Shown piece by piece: positions 41,559-50,637 of a stretch of DNA of 56,146 nt (its first letter is position 1; the number at the start of each line of letters is the position of its first letter). Under the pieces are notes generated by a model. That model did no database searches and was not told the origin of the DNA. It saw only the letters and a list, made by a program, of their open reading frames with translations. A program made the position numbers and the translations under genes. This DNA comes from DTFZ01 sp050260375. Lineage in GTDB: Bacteria > Bacillota > Clostridia > Christensenellales > SZUA-584. The DNA lies in assembly GCA_050260375.1 (NCBI GenBank), contig JBLNCA010000022.1, forward strand, positions 1 to 56,146, read 5' to 3'.

Positions 41559-41995
41559 ATGAAAAGCGATATGCGGGAAAAGGTCGCCAAATCGCTGACC
41601 GCAGAGTCTACGGCATTGCTGCCTTATCTTCCTTACCTGCTGCAGGATTTGTGGGAGTTGGGGAGCAGTCCGGACGAGATAGTGTCAGCGATAACGCTGT
41701 TGATATCGCCTGTTTCAAACCGGCACAATGAACCCACGCCCAGCTCTTCCGCTTTTTGCGGGCGTAATCAATGAAATCGTTAATAAAGTCGATACCCTTA
41801 ACGGAGCAGCCGAAATTTCGAGCGAGCCGTATGCTCACCGCCCCTTTGCCGCAGCCGAGGTCAAGAACTCGCCACCCCTTATCTATACCGCAGTTTTTGC
41901 CAAGGGCGCTCTTCGCGGCATAGGCTGCGGGGGCGTTTTTTGTTTACGGAGCGAGCGGCAATATGACGGGCAGCCTTAAGCAATGCTGTTTACAA
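41559..41995. pseudogene. SAM-dependent methyltransferase gene with inverted middle
   Basis: Plus strand 41559-41700 encodes a normal N-terminus (MKSDMREKVAKSLTAESTAL, LQDLWELGSSPDEIVSAI). The next expected part is found on the minus strand, 41932 to about 41690: AAYAAKSALGKNCGIDKGWR, VLDLGCGKGAVSIRLARNFG (SAM-binding motif I DLGCGKG), CSVKGIDFINDFIDYARKK, and after a one-base break at about 41755 AEELGVGSLCRFETGDINS. So the middle of the gene is flipped and the C-terminal part is not recognisable. It cannot make an enzyme in this form. Confidence 0.75.
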
Positions 41996-42166
41996 ATTTG
42001 CGTTTTAAATAAATTAAGATGAATACAAAAGCTAAAAATACTAATGGACTCAAATGTTTTTATAATTGCAATTTTCAACTTTATGCTTTATTACGGCTGC
42101 TTTCTGAATAATTGAAGGCGCGCTGAACGATAATAAATTAGAAAGAACAGAAAGGAGTCCTTTATT

Positions 42167-42352
42167 ATGTCACAGTTAAACAAGCTTGAACTGCAGCACC
42201 TGCGCCATCTTATAGGGGCGCATGACACGGCCTTTCAGAAGATGCAGGTGTATGCGCAGCAAAGCACTGACCCGCAGGTAAAAGCATACTTTGAAAAAAG
42301 CGCCCAGGAAGCGCAGAAGACTAAGCAGCAGCTTATGTCATTCCTATCATAG
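42167..42352 (+). CDS. Small spore-coat-associated protein
   Basis: 61 residues, GAAAGGAGTCCTTTATT upstream. Helical: LELQHLRHLIGAHDTAFQKM and YFEKSAQEAQKTKQQLMSFL. Small proteins of this kind are found just before CotF-like genes in Clostridia and are taken to be spore-coat components. Pairs with the next gene in one unit. Confidence 0.65.
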   Translation: MSQLNKLELQHLRHLIGAHDTAFQKMQVYAQQSTDPQVKAYFEKSAQEAQKTKQQLMSFLS

Positions 42353-42363
42353 GAGGAGAGAAC

Positions 42364-42681
42364 ATGTTACAGGAAAAAGCAATGGTAAACGACGCGCTTG
42401 CGTCGGTAAGGAGCAGCCTTACGGCGTACACAACGGCTATATCCGAATGCTCGAACCCCAACCTTCGCTCGGCGCTGCAGCAGATAAGAAACGGCGACGA
42501 GAACTCGCAGTATGAGCTGTATAAGATTGCGCAGTCTAAAGGTTACTATCAACCGGCTCATATGGCGGACGATAGCGAAGTCAGGCAGGTGAAAAGCGAA
42601 CTCCAGGGCGGACAGCCGGGTCAGCAAACGTATCAGCAAATGGGACAGGAAGGATCCCCCCATATGTTCAATCAAAGATAG
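42364..42681 (+). CDS. CotF-like spore coat protein
   Basis: 105 residues, AGGAGGAGAGAAC upstream. LQEKAMVNDALASVRSSLTA YTTAISECSNPNLRSALQQI, then YELYKIAQSKGYYQPAHMA is the CotF ferritin-like helical signature. C-terminus Gln/Gly-rich. Marks the host as a spore former. A bidirectional terminator follows. Confidence 0.75.
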   Translation: MLQEKAMVNDALASVRSSLTAYTTAISECSNPNLRSALQQIRNGDENSQYELYKIAQSKGYYQPAHMADDSEVRQVKSELQGGQPGQQTYQQMGQEGSPHMFNQR

Positions 42682-42733
42682 TCAAAAAACTATCGCGCCC
42701 CCAAAAGCCTTTGGTTTCTGGGAAACAAAAAAC

Positions 42734-42758
42734 AAAAGCCGGTAATATACCGGCTTTT
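42734..42758. terminator. Bidirectional terminator
   Basis: AAAAGCCGGTA-ATA-TACCGGCTTTT, a perfect 11-bp stem with A and T runs on both flanks, between the convergent CotF-like gene and the minus-strand membrane gene. Confidence 0.85.
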
Positions 42759-42766
42759 GCTTGCTT

Positions 42767-43042
42767 TTAGCAGCAGGCTTCGAGCTTGCCCCAGCGGGCT
42801 TCGGCGCAAATTTGCGCCGCCTCGCACCTGCGCGTTTTCGTTTCGCCTGGCCTGTATGTTTGCCTGTCAGCGTGTATTTCTGCCGCCGCGATTCCCTGTG
42901 ACTGCGGCATGTTTCGCCTTAAGAAACGCATGTCGGCATATTCCATAATGCGGTATCCGCCGACTTTGCCGTCAGCCTTATCCCATCTGTTCAGCAATAC
43001 AAAGCCAACAACCGCGGCCAGTATCATTACTGCCATCAACAT
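42767..43042 (-). CDS. Small membrane protein of unknown function
   Basis: 91 residues; TTTGGAGGTATAAAA precedes the ATG. One N-terminal span (LMAVMILAAVVGFVLLNRWD) followed by a charged, Cys-containing domain (AAEIHADRQTYRPGETKTRR, CEAAQICAEARWGKLEACC). Overlaps no other convincing gene. Lies downstream of the MarR gene on the same strand, possibly co-transcribed. No family recognised. Confidence 0.5.
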   Translation of the reverse strand: MLMAVMILAAVVGFVLLNRWDKADGKVGGYRIMEYADMRFLRRNMPQSQGIAAAEIHADRQTYRPGETKTRRCEAAQICAEARWGKLEACC

Positions 43043-43093
43043 TTTTATACCTCCAAATTTATAAATTCTACGGGCTATGCCCGTTGTAAACTA

Positions 43094-43528
43094 TTATTCC
43101 TCCAGCGTGCCTATCGCCTTTAAAAGCAGCCGCAGCGATTCGAGAACCCCAGGCCTGCTTTCCGGGGGGAGCTGGTCGTACAGCCGCTTAAAATAATCGT
43201 TCATCGAAGACTCTATCTCGTCAAATTCGGCCTTTCCCTTATCGGTGAGCGTAATCAATACGCAGCATCTGTTGTTTGGGTCGGTCTCTCTTGATACATA
43301 TCCCGCTTTGACGAGATTATCCACCGTCCGGCTCATAGTGCTCTTATCCAGCCCCATTATATAAGCAAGGCCTTTGAGCGATACATACCCCGCCCTGCCT
43401 ATTTCGACGAGCGCGTGGCACTGAGTAAGCGTAATGTCGCAGCAGGACTGCGCGTTATCTTCCTCGAGCGAAAAGCAGCGGACGAGAAGCCGGGTATATT
43501 CGCGCAGCTGTTTGTAATCTTCGGCCAA
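43094..43528 (-). CDS. MarR-family transcriptional regulator
   Basis: About 145 residues. Winged helix: ITLTQCHALVEIGRAGYVSL, KGLAYIMGLDKSTMSRTVDN LVKAGYVSRETDPNNRC, VLITLTDKGKAEFDEIE. The start is uncertain: TTG 43528 (GGGGTG seven bases upstream) or GTG 43537; the longer frame to 43576 would be translated through an operator-like palindrome. CysCys pairs (SCCDITLTQC) could allow redox sensing, which is speculation. Probably autoregulated. Confidence 0.75.
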   Translation of the reverse strand: MAEDYKQLREYTRLLVRCFSLEEDNAQSCCDITLTQCHALVEIGRAGYVSLKGLAYIMGLDKSTMSRTVDNLVKAGYVSRETDPNNRCCVLITLTDKGKAEFDEIESSMNDYFKRLYDQLPPESRPGVLESLRLLLKAIGTLEE

Positions 43529-43547
43529 ATAAATCACCCCATCAGCA

Positions 43548-43577
43548 TTGTAACATGCAACGGTTGCAAAATGCAAC
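43548..43577. promoter_or_regulatory. Operator pair of the MarR gene
   Basis: Perfect palindrome GTTGCA-AAA-TGCAAC (43563-43577) and an adjacent imperfect copy TTGTAACATGCAAC (43548-43561), just upstream of the MarR start. MarR proteins typically bind such sites to repress their own gene. Neighbouring divergent sdaAB promoter is 75 bp away. Confidence 0.6.
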
Positions 43578-43645
43578 CCCTTTTAATGGGAAATTATAAA
43601 ATATTTTTCCGAAGCGGAAGCCCGCAATATCTAATATATGCTGAC

Positions 43646-43656
43646 TGTGGTATAAT
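43646..43656 (+). promoter_or_regulatory. Promoter of the serine dehydratase operon
   Basis: TATAAT at 43651-43656 preceded by TG-G (extended -10 TGGTATAAT); the -35 is weak. GGGAGAAAAAAT ribosome binding site and ATG at 43677 follow. Confidence 0.6.
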
Positions 43657-43676
43657 ATCACCGAGGGAGAAAAAAT

Positions 43677-44339
43677 ATGAAGGAAAGCATATTCGACATT
43701 TTAGGGCCAATTATGATAGGCCCTTCAAGCTCGCACACCGCGGGAGCGGCAAGGATAGCGAGACTCGCTTCATCGCTGGCAGGGGAGTTTACGGCCGCGC
43801 ATTGCCAGCTGCACGGCTCTTTCGCGGCTACGGGCAGGGGCCACGGCACCGACGTTGCGATAACGGCGGGGCTTATTGGCATACATGAGAGCGACGAGCG
43901 GCTGCGCGACGCGTTCCGGCTTGCGGACGAAGCAGGAAAGCGTATAACGTTCGAAACGGCGGACCTAGGCGACGTGCATGAAAACACGGTCAGGATATCG
44001 TTTGATACGCCGAAAGGGGTACTCACTGTAACGGGCTCGTCGACGGGCGGCGGCAACATACTGCTTACGGAGTTCAACGGCTTTTCGATATCCTTAAACG
44101 GCCAGTATCCCGCGCTAGTCATCACGCAATACGACAAGCGCGGCGTGATAGCCGAAGTTTCGGGCATTCTCGCGCGATATGGGGTCAACATCGGATTAAT
44201 GCAGGTATCGAGGCAGCAGCGCGGGGAGCTTGCTTCTATGACTATAGAGTGCGACGGCGACATACCTCCCGCGGCGGTTGACTGCATAAAGGAGATACCC
44301 GAGGTATTGGACGTAAGGCTCGTGCCAAAGCTCGACTAA
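43677..44339 (+). CDS. sdaAB: L-serine dehydratase, iron-sulfur type, beta subunit
   Basis: 220 residues. GPIMIGPSSSHTAGAARIAR is the hallmark of the beta subunit; GSSTGGGNILLTEFNGFSIS follows, and residues about 148-220 form an ACT domain (YPALVITQYDKRGVIAEVSG). With the alpha subunit it converts L-serine to pyruvate and ammonia with a [4Fe-4S] cluster, typical of anaerobes. The alpha gene lies 95 bases downstream. Confidence 0.93.
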   Translation: MKESIFDILGPIMIGPSSSHTAGAARIARLASSLAGEFTAAHCQLHGSFAATGRGHGTDVAITAGLIGIHESDERLRDAFRLADEAGKRITFETADLGDVHENTVRISFDTPKGVLTVTGSSTGGGNILLTEFNGFSISLNGQYPALVITQYDKRGVIAEVSGILARYGVNIGLMQVSRQQRGELASMTIECDGDIPPAAVDCIKEIPEVLDVRLVPKLD

Positions 44340-44434
44340 TTATATATTCAGCGCATGCAAAAGCAAGCGAGGCTTTAGGTTGACGGGGTCCCCAGCAAGC
44401 CATGAGGCTTGATGGGGTGTGTATAGGAGGAACG

Positions 44435-45304
44435 ATGTTCAGAAACGCGGAAGAACTGCTCTCCCTTACCGAAAAGAAACAATGCCGTATAAGCGACATA
44501 GTGCTGGAGCGCGAGTGCGCCGTAAGCGGCAAGAGAAGCGAAGAAGTGCTCTCTTTGCTGCGGGAATATTTAAGCGTAATGCGCAATGCGAGCGAAGCTG
44601 CGAGGCAAAAACCGTTAAAAACGCGAGGCGGGCTGATATCGGGCGACGCGAAGAAGCTGACGGAGTACGCAAAGTCTCATCATACGCTGTGCGGCGATAC
44701 GCTTATGCTGGCGATGTCGCGAGCCATGTCGTGCCTTGAGGTAAACGCCTCGATGGGTAAGATATGCGCGGCGCCCACTGCGGGCTCGAGCGGCATATTG
44801 CCCGCTACAATACTCAGCGTGGCGGAGCAGTTTAATTTTCCCGAGCAATCGCTGCTTTACGCGCTTTTAACCGCTTCGGGCATAGGGATGATAATAGACT
44901 CGGGCGCTACGCTCTCGGGCGCGTGCGGCGGCTGCCAGGCGGAATGCGGCTCGGCCGCGGCAATGGCGGCGGCTGCGGTAACAGAGATGATGGGCGGCTC
45001 CGCAAAGGCTGCGCTGAGCGCGGCGGCGATAGCGCTTAAGAACGTGATGGGGCTCGTGTGCGACCCGGTGGCTGGGCTCGTCGAATCGCCGTGCTCAAAG
45101 CGCAACGCGTCGGGAGCGGCGAACGCGCTTTTATCCGCCGACCTTGCGCTCGCGGGAGTAAGCAGCGCGATACCGCTGGACGAGGTAGTGGCCGCAATGG
45201 CGAAGGTGGGGCGCATGATGCCTCACGAGCTGCGCGAAACGTCGCTGGGCGGCATAGCGTCGACTAAGACGGCGCTGGAATACGCGAAAAGGGTACTCGA
45301 ATGA
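44435..45304 (+). CDS. sdaAA: L-serine dehydratase, iron-sulfur type, alpha subunit
   Basis: 289 residues from ATG 44435 after ATAGGAGGAACG. Cluster-ligand cysteines and neighbours are visible: KICAAPTAGSSGILPAT, SGACGGCQAECGSAAAMAAA, CDPVAGLVESPC. Full-length for the family. Works with SdaAB in serine breakdown to pyruvate. Confidence 0.93.
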   Translation: MFRNAEELLSLTEKKQCRISDIVLERECAVSGKRSEEVLSLLREYLSVMRNASEAARQKPLKTRGGLISGDAKKLTEYAKSHHTLCGDTLMLAMSRAMSCLEVNASMGKICAAPTAGSSGILPATILSVAEQFNFPEQSLLYALLTASGIGMIIDSGATLSGACGGCQAECGSAAAMAAAAVTEMMGGSAKAALSAAAIALKNVMGLVCDPVAGLVESPCSKRNASGAANALLSADLALAGVSSAIPLDEVVAAMAKVGRMMPHELRETSLGGIASTKTALEYAKRVLE

Positions 45305-45332
45305 CGATGCGCATTACAAAGAGGCGCAGGGC

Positions 45333-45715
45333 ATGAGCGCCGATATAATTCGAACGCTTCTCGACCATTGCCTTAAAAAACGAGGTGCGTATATAGACTT
45401 CCCGTTCGGAAGGGTACCCGTATGCGTAAAGGTGGGGGCCGGCTGTTCGCGCAGATTTACCCCGATGAGAGCGACCGTAAGATAACGCTTAACTGCGACG
45501 CGATGAGCGGCGAGTTTTTCCGCGGCATGTATCCCGGCGTTGTCTTAAGGGGCTACCAATGCCCGCCCCGGCTCGCGCCGTATTTCAACACCATACTTCT
45601 TAACGGCTCCGTCCCCGAAGACATACTTTTGATGATGATAGACCACTCATACTCCACCGTTTTCAATAAGCTGCCCCGCAGCGTGCGGCAGGAAATATCC
45701 AGCGTTGACCAATAA
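45333..45715 (+). pseudogene. YjbR/MmcQ-family protein, frameshifted at a G run
   Basis: ATG 45333 opens MSADIIRTLLDHCLKKRGAY IDFPFGRVPVCVKV, the family N-terminus, then shifts at GGTGGGGG (G run 45434-45438). The next frame continues GRLFAQIYPDESDRKITLNC ... GVVLRGYQCPPRLAPYFNTI ... MIDHSYSTVFNKLPRSVRQE, the rest of the family. Adding one G restores a normal protein of about 127 residues. YjbR proteins have a DNA-binding-like double wing fold; function unclear. ATG precedes directly after the sdaAA unit. Confidence 0.75.
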
Positions 45716-45760
45716 TGTTTGCACATCATACATAAATTTCTTTGTTCTGTAAAAAGTATC

Positions 45761-45808
45761 TTGACAAACCCAGTCTAAAGATATAGACTGAGTCTATAAA
45801 TATAGACT
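45761..45808. promoter_or_regulatory. BlaI-type operators and promoter
   Basis: Two 18-bp dyads, AGTCTA-AAGA-TATAGACT (45772-45789) and AGTCTA-TAAA-TATAGACT (45791-45808), of the TACA/TGTA-type spacing used by BlaI/MecI regulators but with AGTCTA/TAGACT ends. TTGACA at 45761-45766 lies just upstream with a -10 (TAGACT) inside the first dyad, so repressor binding would block the blaI-blaR1 transcript. Confidence 0.75.
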
Positions 45809-45821
45809 GGAGAAAAATACT

Positions 45822-46184
45822 ATGGATAAGGATTATAGAATGACTAATGCGGAGTACCGCCTTTCGGATATCATATGGTCTAATGAGCCGATAGCCTCGC
45901 CCGAGCTTTGCAAACTGTGCGAGCAAAAGCTCGGCTGGAAGCGCACTACGACGTACACGGTATTAAAGAAGCTGTGCGAACGCGGAATAATGCGCAACGA
46001 GTCCGCGGTAGTTACGTCGCTCGTGCCGCGCGAGCAGGCTCAGAGGTATGAGAGCCGCGCAGTGATGGAAAAGTTCGGCGGGTCGCTGCCCATGTTCGTG
46101 GCGGCGTTTCTCGACGGCAAAACGCTGTCGGACGAGGAAGCCGAGCAGCTTAAAGCGCTGATAGATCGCCACCGGGAGGGATAG
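45822..46184 (+). CDS. BlaI/MecI/CopY-family repressor
   Basis: 120 residues, GGAGAAAAATACT upstream. Winged helix YRLSDIIWSNEPIASPELCK, KLGWKRTTTYTVLKKLCERG IMR and a C-terminal dimerisation helix pair match the BlaI family. The following M56 peptidase would cleave it on signal. Binds the two dyads upstream (inference from family). Stop and next ATG are two bases apart. Confidence 0.88.
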   Translation: MDKDYRMTNAEYRLSDIIWSNEPIASPELCKLCEQKLGWKRTTTYTVLKKLCERGIMRNESAVVTSLVPREQAQRYESRAVMEKFGGSLPMFVAAFLDGKTLSDEEAEQLKALIDRHREG

Positions 46185-46186
46185 CT

Positions 46187-48777
46187 ATGGATATATCCGC
46201 TCTGTTCCTTAAGATACTCAACATGAGCATAACGGCGGCGTACGCAGCGCTGGCCGTAATGCTGGTAAGGCTCGCGCTTAAAAGAGCCCCGAAGGCGGTA
46301 TCGTTTGCATTGTGGATAGTAGTGCTGTTCCGCCTCGTGAGCCCCGTATCGTTTTCGTCGGCGTTCAGCCTGATGCGCATCGGTAGCGTCGCCACGGTTC
46401 GGACAGGAAGCGGCATTACGTACATACAGCGCCCTGCGCCTGTGCTGCATGCTCCTGCTACCTCAAGCGCCATGCCTGCGGCAAGCGCCGCCGCGGATAT
46501 TTCTCCCACGGCTCCTGCAAGCGCCGCGCCCGAGGCAGACCCTATAAAGATGCTGCTTGCTGTCGCAGCTATCGTATGGGTGGCGGGCGTAGCCGTAATG
46601 CTGGCAGCAAGCGCGGTTTCGCACATACGGTTAAAGCGCCGCATAAGCGACGCTACGCTGCTTTCCGGCAACGTCTACGAGACCGACGCGATAAGCTCGC
46701 CGTTCGTGCTGGGTATAATAAGGCCGCGCATATACCTTTCCGCCTGTATCGACAAAGCAGACATTGATTACGTGCTGCGCCACGAGCGCATGCATATAAA
46801 GAGGAAGGACAACGTTATAAAGCCTCTCGCATGGGCGGCGCTGTGCCTGCACTGGTTCAACCCGCTCGTGTGGGCAGCGTTCCGCCTGATGTGCTGCGAC
46901 ATGGAGATGAGCTGCGACGAGCGCGTACTGCGCGGCATGGACGAGCGGGAGAAGGCAGGCTACGGCGAAGCGTTATTGAGGCTTTCCAAAAGCCGCAGAC
47001 TGCTTGCGGCAAGCCCGCTCGCGTTCGGCGAGAGCGCCGTGGGGTCGCGCATAAAGAACGTGCTTAAGTTCAAAAAGCCCGCGCTGTGGATAGCAGCCGT
47101 CGCCGCCGTCGCCGCAATAGTGACGGGCATGTGCCTGATAGCGAACCCGTCGGGCGCGGCTTTTCGAACGAGCAGGACTTATACGGCAACTACAGGTTCA
47201 GCAAACAGGTATACATGAATCCTCTAAGCTCATTCCTGGCCTTGGGAGGATATGAGCAATACTACACGCTCGGCAAGGATACGCTTACCATCACGGAAAC
47301 AACGGGCGATTAACGGGTTTTTCCTATTACATATGAGAGGGCAGATGTAAACGAGCAAAACTTTATCGCAAGCTTTTTATTAGGTGACGACATGAAGCCT
47401 TTCGATCGCGAACCGAATATCTTACAGTATAGGCAACGGCATCAATATACGCTTCTCAATCCGTCGGAAAGCTCTTGCGGCTACCGGCTCTATGTGATGG
47501 ACGGCGAGGTTTGGCTCGCGAAGCTGGAATATAACGAAAAGCTCAACGGCTCAAATAACGAATACATATGGAGCATATACAAGATAGATAAGTACGGCGG
47601 GGAATTACCGGCTGGGGCCGCCGCTACTCCAGCCGCTTATCCGGAGGATACGGCTGATACTACGCTGCCGCCCGGCGGTATCATTCTCGACGCGCGTATA
47701 AACGGCGGGAATATTCAGGGCATTGCCATAAATAACGAAGACCAGCTCAAAGTCATATATGAGGCAATTAATATTCACAAGCTGAGCTCGGATGAATCTG
47801 CAGCCGCTGAGATAATGCCCGCAGATAATTATATTACGCTGCATGTACCGTCCGGCGAGCCGGAAAACACTTTATATGACGATTATTATGTATACGACAG
47901 GGACGGTATGCATTGCATACAGAAAGGCCTTTACGGTATGTACAGCTATTTAAGCGACGAAGCCTATAACGTAATCTCCGATATCGCTAAGGGATACTAT
48001 CATGCAACGAACCATTTTGCGTATCAGCCGGCCGGTTCAGCGGAATCCGGTTCCGATGATATAGAGATTGGGCTGTACATCGGCGGGGAAGGGATACATG
48101 ACATTCCGGTAAAGGAAACTTCCCAACTGCAGATAATCGATGATATGGTATCAGCTTACCTAATAAGGTCGGCAGCGTGGGAGGGAGCGGATATAAGTAC
48201 GCTCGACAGTTATATAACCGTAAACGGCATAAAGGCGGACGCACTGCAGGGAAGCTACCTGTGCATATTCGAAAAAGGCGGAAAATACTATATGCAAAAC
48301 GGAAAAAAAGGAAGGCAGACTGCCCTCGATGGGGAAACTTACAATGCTCTGCTTGAAATTGCGCTGGGGTACAATCTGCCCGACGCTATGACCGTCGTCT
48401 CGGGGAAGAACTCGGTAAAGGCGCTGGAAAACACGATATGGACGGAATCGTGCAATCAGCACTGGGACAGCACGTGGCTTAAGCCGGAGCAGGTGGCAAA
48501 ATACCTGCAATACCTTGATATCGAGCAAAGCGACGGGCTTTCGCCTTTTACTCCGTATCTAAACGGCGAGAAGGCTCGCGGGACGTATAAGCTTTATGAC
48601 AGCGATTACAATGAAATACCCATAGCCATGCCGTCGGGGCTTGAGCCGCAGACACATATATTCGCCAACGCGCAACGGCCGGGCAGGTATATAGTCGAGC
48701 TGCGTGCCTCGACTGATTGGGGCGGCATAAAATTCGGGAACCAGTACTTTTTCGGCGTGATACTGCCGGAGAAATAG
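46187..48777 (+). pseudogene. BlaR1-type M56 peptidase sensor, broken reading frame
   Basis: Frame 1 (46187-47163) holds an M56 domain: four or so membrane spans (ITAAYAALAVMLVRLALKRA, MLLAVAAIVWVAGVAVMLAA) and zinc site RHERMH (H199-H203), with EMSCDERVL. At TTTT 47161-47164 the frame is lost; one missing T would give FSNEQDLYGNYRFSKQVYMN in the next frame. That frame meets an in-frame TAA at 47311-47313, then goes on RVFPITYERADVNEQNF to 48777, a large extracellular beta-rich domain without clear penicillin-binding motifs. So one frameshift and one stop separate sensor from peptidase. Sensed ligand unknown. Confidence 0.7.
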
Positions 48778-48862
48778 CAATAAACTGTCCCTTTTACCGG
48801 TTCCAAGGAACAAAGTTCGCTGGGGTGTATGAGAGTGGAAATACCCTATCGGCGCTTCGCGC

Positions 48863-49060
48863 CACTTCCCCTATAAGGGGGAAGCTTTTTTAACTAAAAT
48901 CCAGAAGCTAATTTTTGTGTAATTTAGTTCCCCATTTTAGGGGAGCCAAAGATGATGATATAGCCTATCACGCCTCCCTCGGATGAGGGAGGTGGCACGA
49001 AGTGCCGAAAGGAGTGATAAATCTTAAGCAATTACCTCCTCCAGTCACCTGTCGGTGACA
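48863..49060. repeat. Cluster of intergenic palindromes (with terminator)
   Basis: 338 bases lie between convergent genes. CTTCCCC-TATAAG-GGGAAG followed by CTTTTTT (48865-48891) is a terminator. CCTCCCTC-GGAT-GAGGGAGG (48973-48992) and GGCAC-GAA-GTGCC (48994-49006) follow directly, and GTCACC-TGTC-GGTGAC lies at 49044-49059. The GAGGGAGG...GGCAC unit is like repeats scattered in gut Firmicutes genomes, probably a non-autonomous palindromic repeat element. No gene is seen. Confidence 0.6.
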
Positions 49061-49115
49061 GCCCACTCGCCTTAGTCATTAAAAGAGGTTTATTGGCGCA
49101 TTAAAGCGAGTATAT

Positions 49116-50636
49116 TCACTCGCTCATCTGTTTCATTATTTCCGGTATATGCTCCAGCGTGTCTATAGCGGTCATAGAGTATACGCCTTTTTGGGCTGCG
49201 GCAGCCTCGCCCGCTTTGCCGCAGATGTACGCTCCATAAAGAGCGGCGGGGAAGCCCTCCATGCCGCCCTGCCTTCCTCCGCACATAAGCGAGCCGATAA
49301 CGCCCGTGAGCACGTCGCCGCTGCCGCCCTTGGCCATGCCGGGGCTGCCCGCCGTAACGAGCGCAGTTTTTTTGCCGTTCGTTACTATCGTAGTCGCGCC
49401 CTTGAGCAGCAGCGTCACGCGGTATTTTTGCGCGAACTCCTCGGCCGCGGATATAGGGTCGTGCAGTATGTCGTCGATTTCCATGCCGCAAAGCCGTGAA
49501 AACTCGCCCGGGTGAGGAGTCAGCACGACGTCGCCTTCCCTGTAATACAGCACGTCCGGGTCGTCGGCGATACAGTTAAGGGCGTCCGCGTCAAACACCT
49601 TTTGAATATCGTAATTGCGCAGCAGGTGATACACCGCCTTGTGCGCGCCGCTGCCCGTACCCAGCCCCGGGCCTATAGCCGCCGCCGTTTTGCTGCGCAT
49701 CAGCGAGTCTATTCCGTCGAGGCAGTCTTCAGCAAGGGCGCCCGACTCGTCTGACAGCGCGTACGTCATGCTTTCGGGGGCGGCAGCGCTTATTATCGGC
49801 TGAATCCCCAGCGGAACGCCCGCGGTAACCAACCCCGCGCCCGATCGCAGCGCGGCTTTTGTGCACATCACCGCCGCGCCCGAAAAGCCCTGGCTGCCCG
49901 CAACTATGGCGAGCTTCCCAAAGCTGCCCTTGTGAGAATCCGCATTTCGCTTCTCGAGTTTTAAAGAGTCTACTGCGCGTATGTTGCCCGTGTCTGCGCC
50001 CGAGCTTACGCCTATCTCCTTTACCGTGAGTTTGCCGGTATGCTCGCGGCCCGGGAACAGAAAATGCCCGCGCTTGGGGTACTGGAACGTCACGGTCGCA
50101 TCCGCTTTCACTGCGGCGCCCAGTATTTCGCCCGTGTCCGCGTCTATACCTGAGGGTATGTCGCACGATATTATATACGCCTCGCTGCCGTTGATTAGAT
50201 CGATGACTTCGGCAAAAAGGCCGGTTACGTTCCTCGACAGCCCCGTGCCGAACAGCGCGTCAATGAGTACGCAGCCAAAAAGGTCGGAAAGGTTGGCTCT
50301 CGCGCTTGCGGCGTCCGTTATCTCAATAAGCCGGTCCATAAAGAACTCCGCGTTGCGCCGCGCGTCGTCTTTAAGCTCGCCGAACTCACCAACCAAATAC
50401 ACCTCCACGGCGTAGCCCTTTGCCATAAGCTGACGCGCCGCCGCGAAACCGTCGCCGCCGTTGTTGCCCGCGCCGCACACTACTATTACGGGAGTTTCGA
50501 CGCCGAATCTTTTCGTCACCGCTTCCGTCACGCCGAACGCCGCGTTCTCCATCAGCGTAGAGGAGGGTATGCGCATCCTCTCTATCATGTAGGCGTCTAT
50601 GTCGCGCATCATCTGCTTTGTAACAACGGGTATCAT
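49116..50636 (-). CDS. nnr: Bifunctional NAD(P)H-hydrate epimerase/ADP-dependent dehydratase
   Basis: 506 residues. N-terminal YjeF_N epimerase domain (about 1-215: VVCGAGNNGGDGFAAARQLM, ISCDIPSGIDADTGEIL) and C-terminal dehydratase domain of ribokinase-like fold (AIVAGSQGFSGAAVMCTKAA, VVLTPHPGEFSRL, GSPGMAKGGSGDVLTGVIGS). Repairs hydrated NADH and NADPH. Last gene of the recX-birA-peptidase-acpS-nnr operon; one base after the acpS stop. Confidence 0.92.
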   Translation of the reverse strand: MIPVVTKQMMRDIDAYMIERMRIPSSTLMENAAFGVTEAVTKRFGVETPVIVVCGAGNNGGDGFAAARQLMAKGYAVEVYLVGEFGELKDDARRNAEFFMDRLIEITDAASARANLSDLFGCVLIDALFGTGLSRNVTGLFAEVIDLINGSEAYIISCDIPSGIDADTGEILGAAVKADATVTFQYPKRGHFLFPGREHTGKLTVKEIGVSSGADTGNIRAVDSLKLEKRNADSHKGSFGKLAIVAGSQGFSGAAVMCTKAALRSGAGLVTAGVPLGIQPIISAAAPESMTYALSDESGALAEDCLDGIDSLMRSKTAAAIGPGLGTGSGAHKAVYHLLRNYDIQKVFDADALNCIADDPDVLYYREGDVVLTPHPGEFSRLCGMEIDDILHDPISAAEEFAQKYRVTLLLKGATTIVTNGKKTALVTAGSPGMAKGGSGDVLTGVIGSLMCGGRQGGMEGFPAALYGAYICGKAGEAAAAQKGVYSMTAIDTLEHIPEIMKQMSE

Positions 50637-50637
50637 G

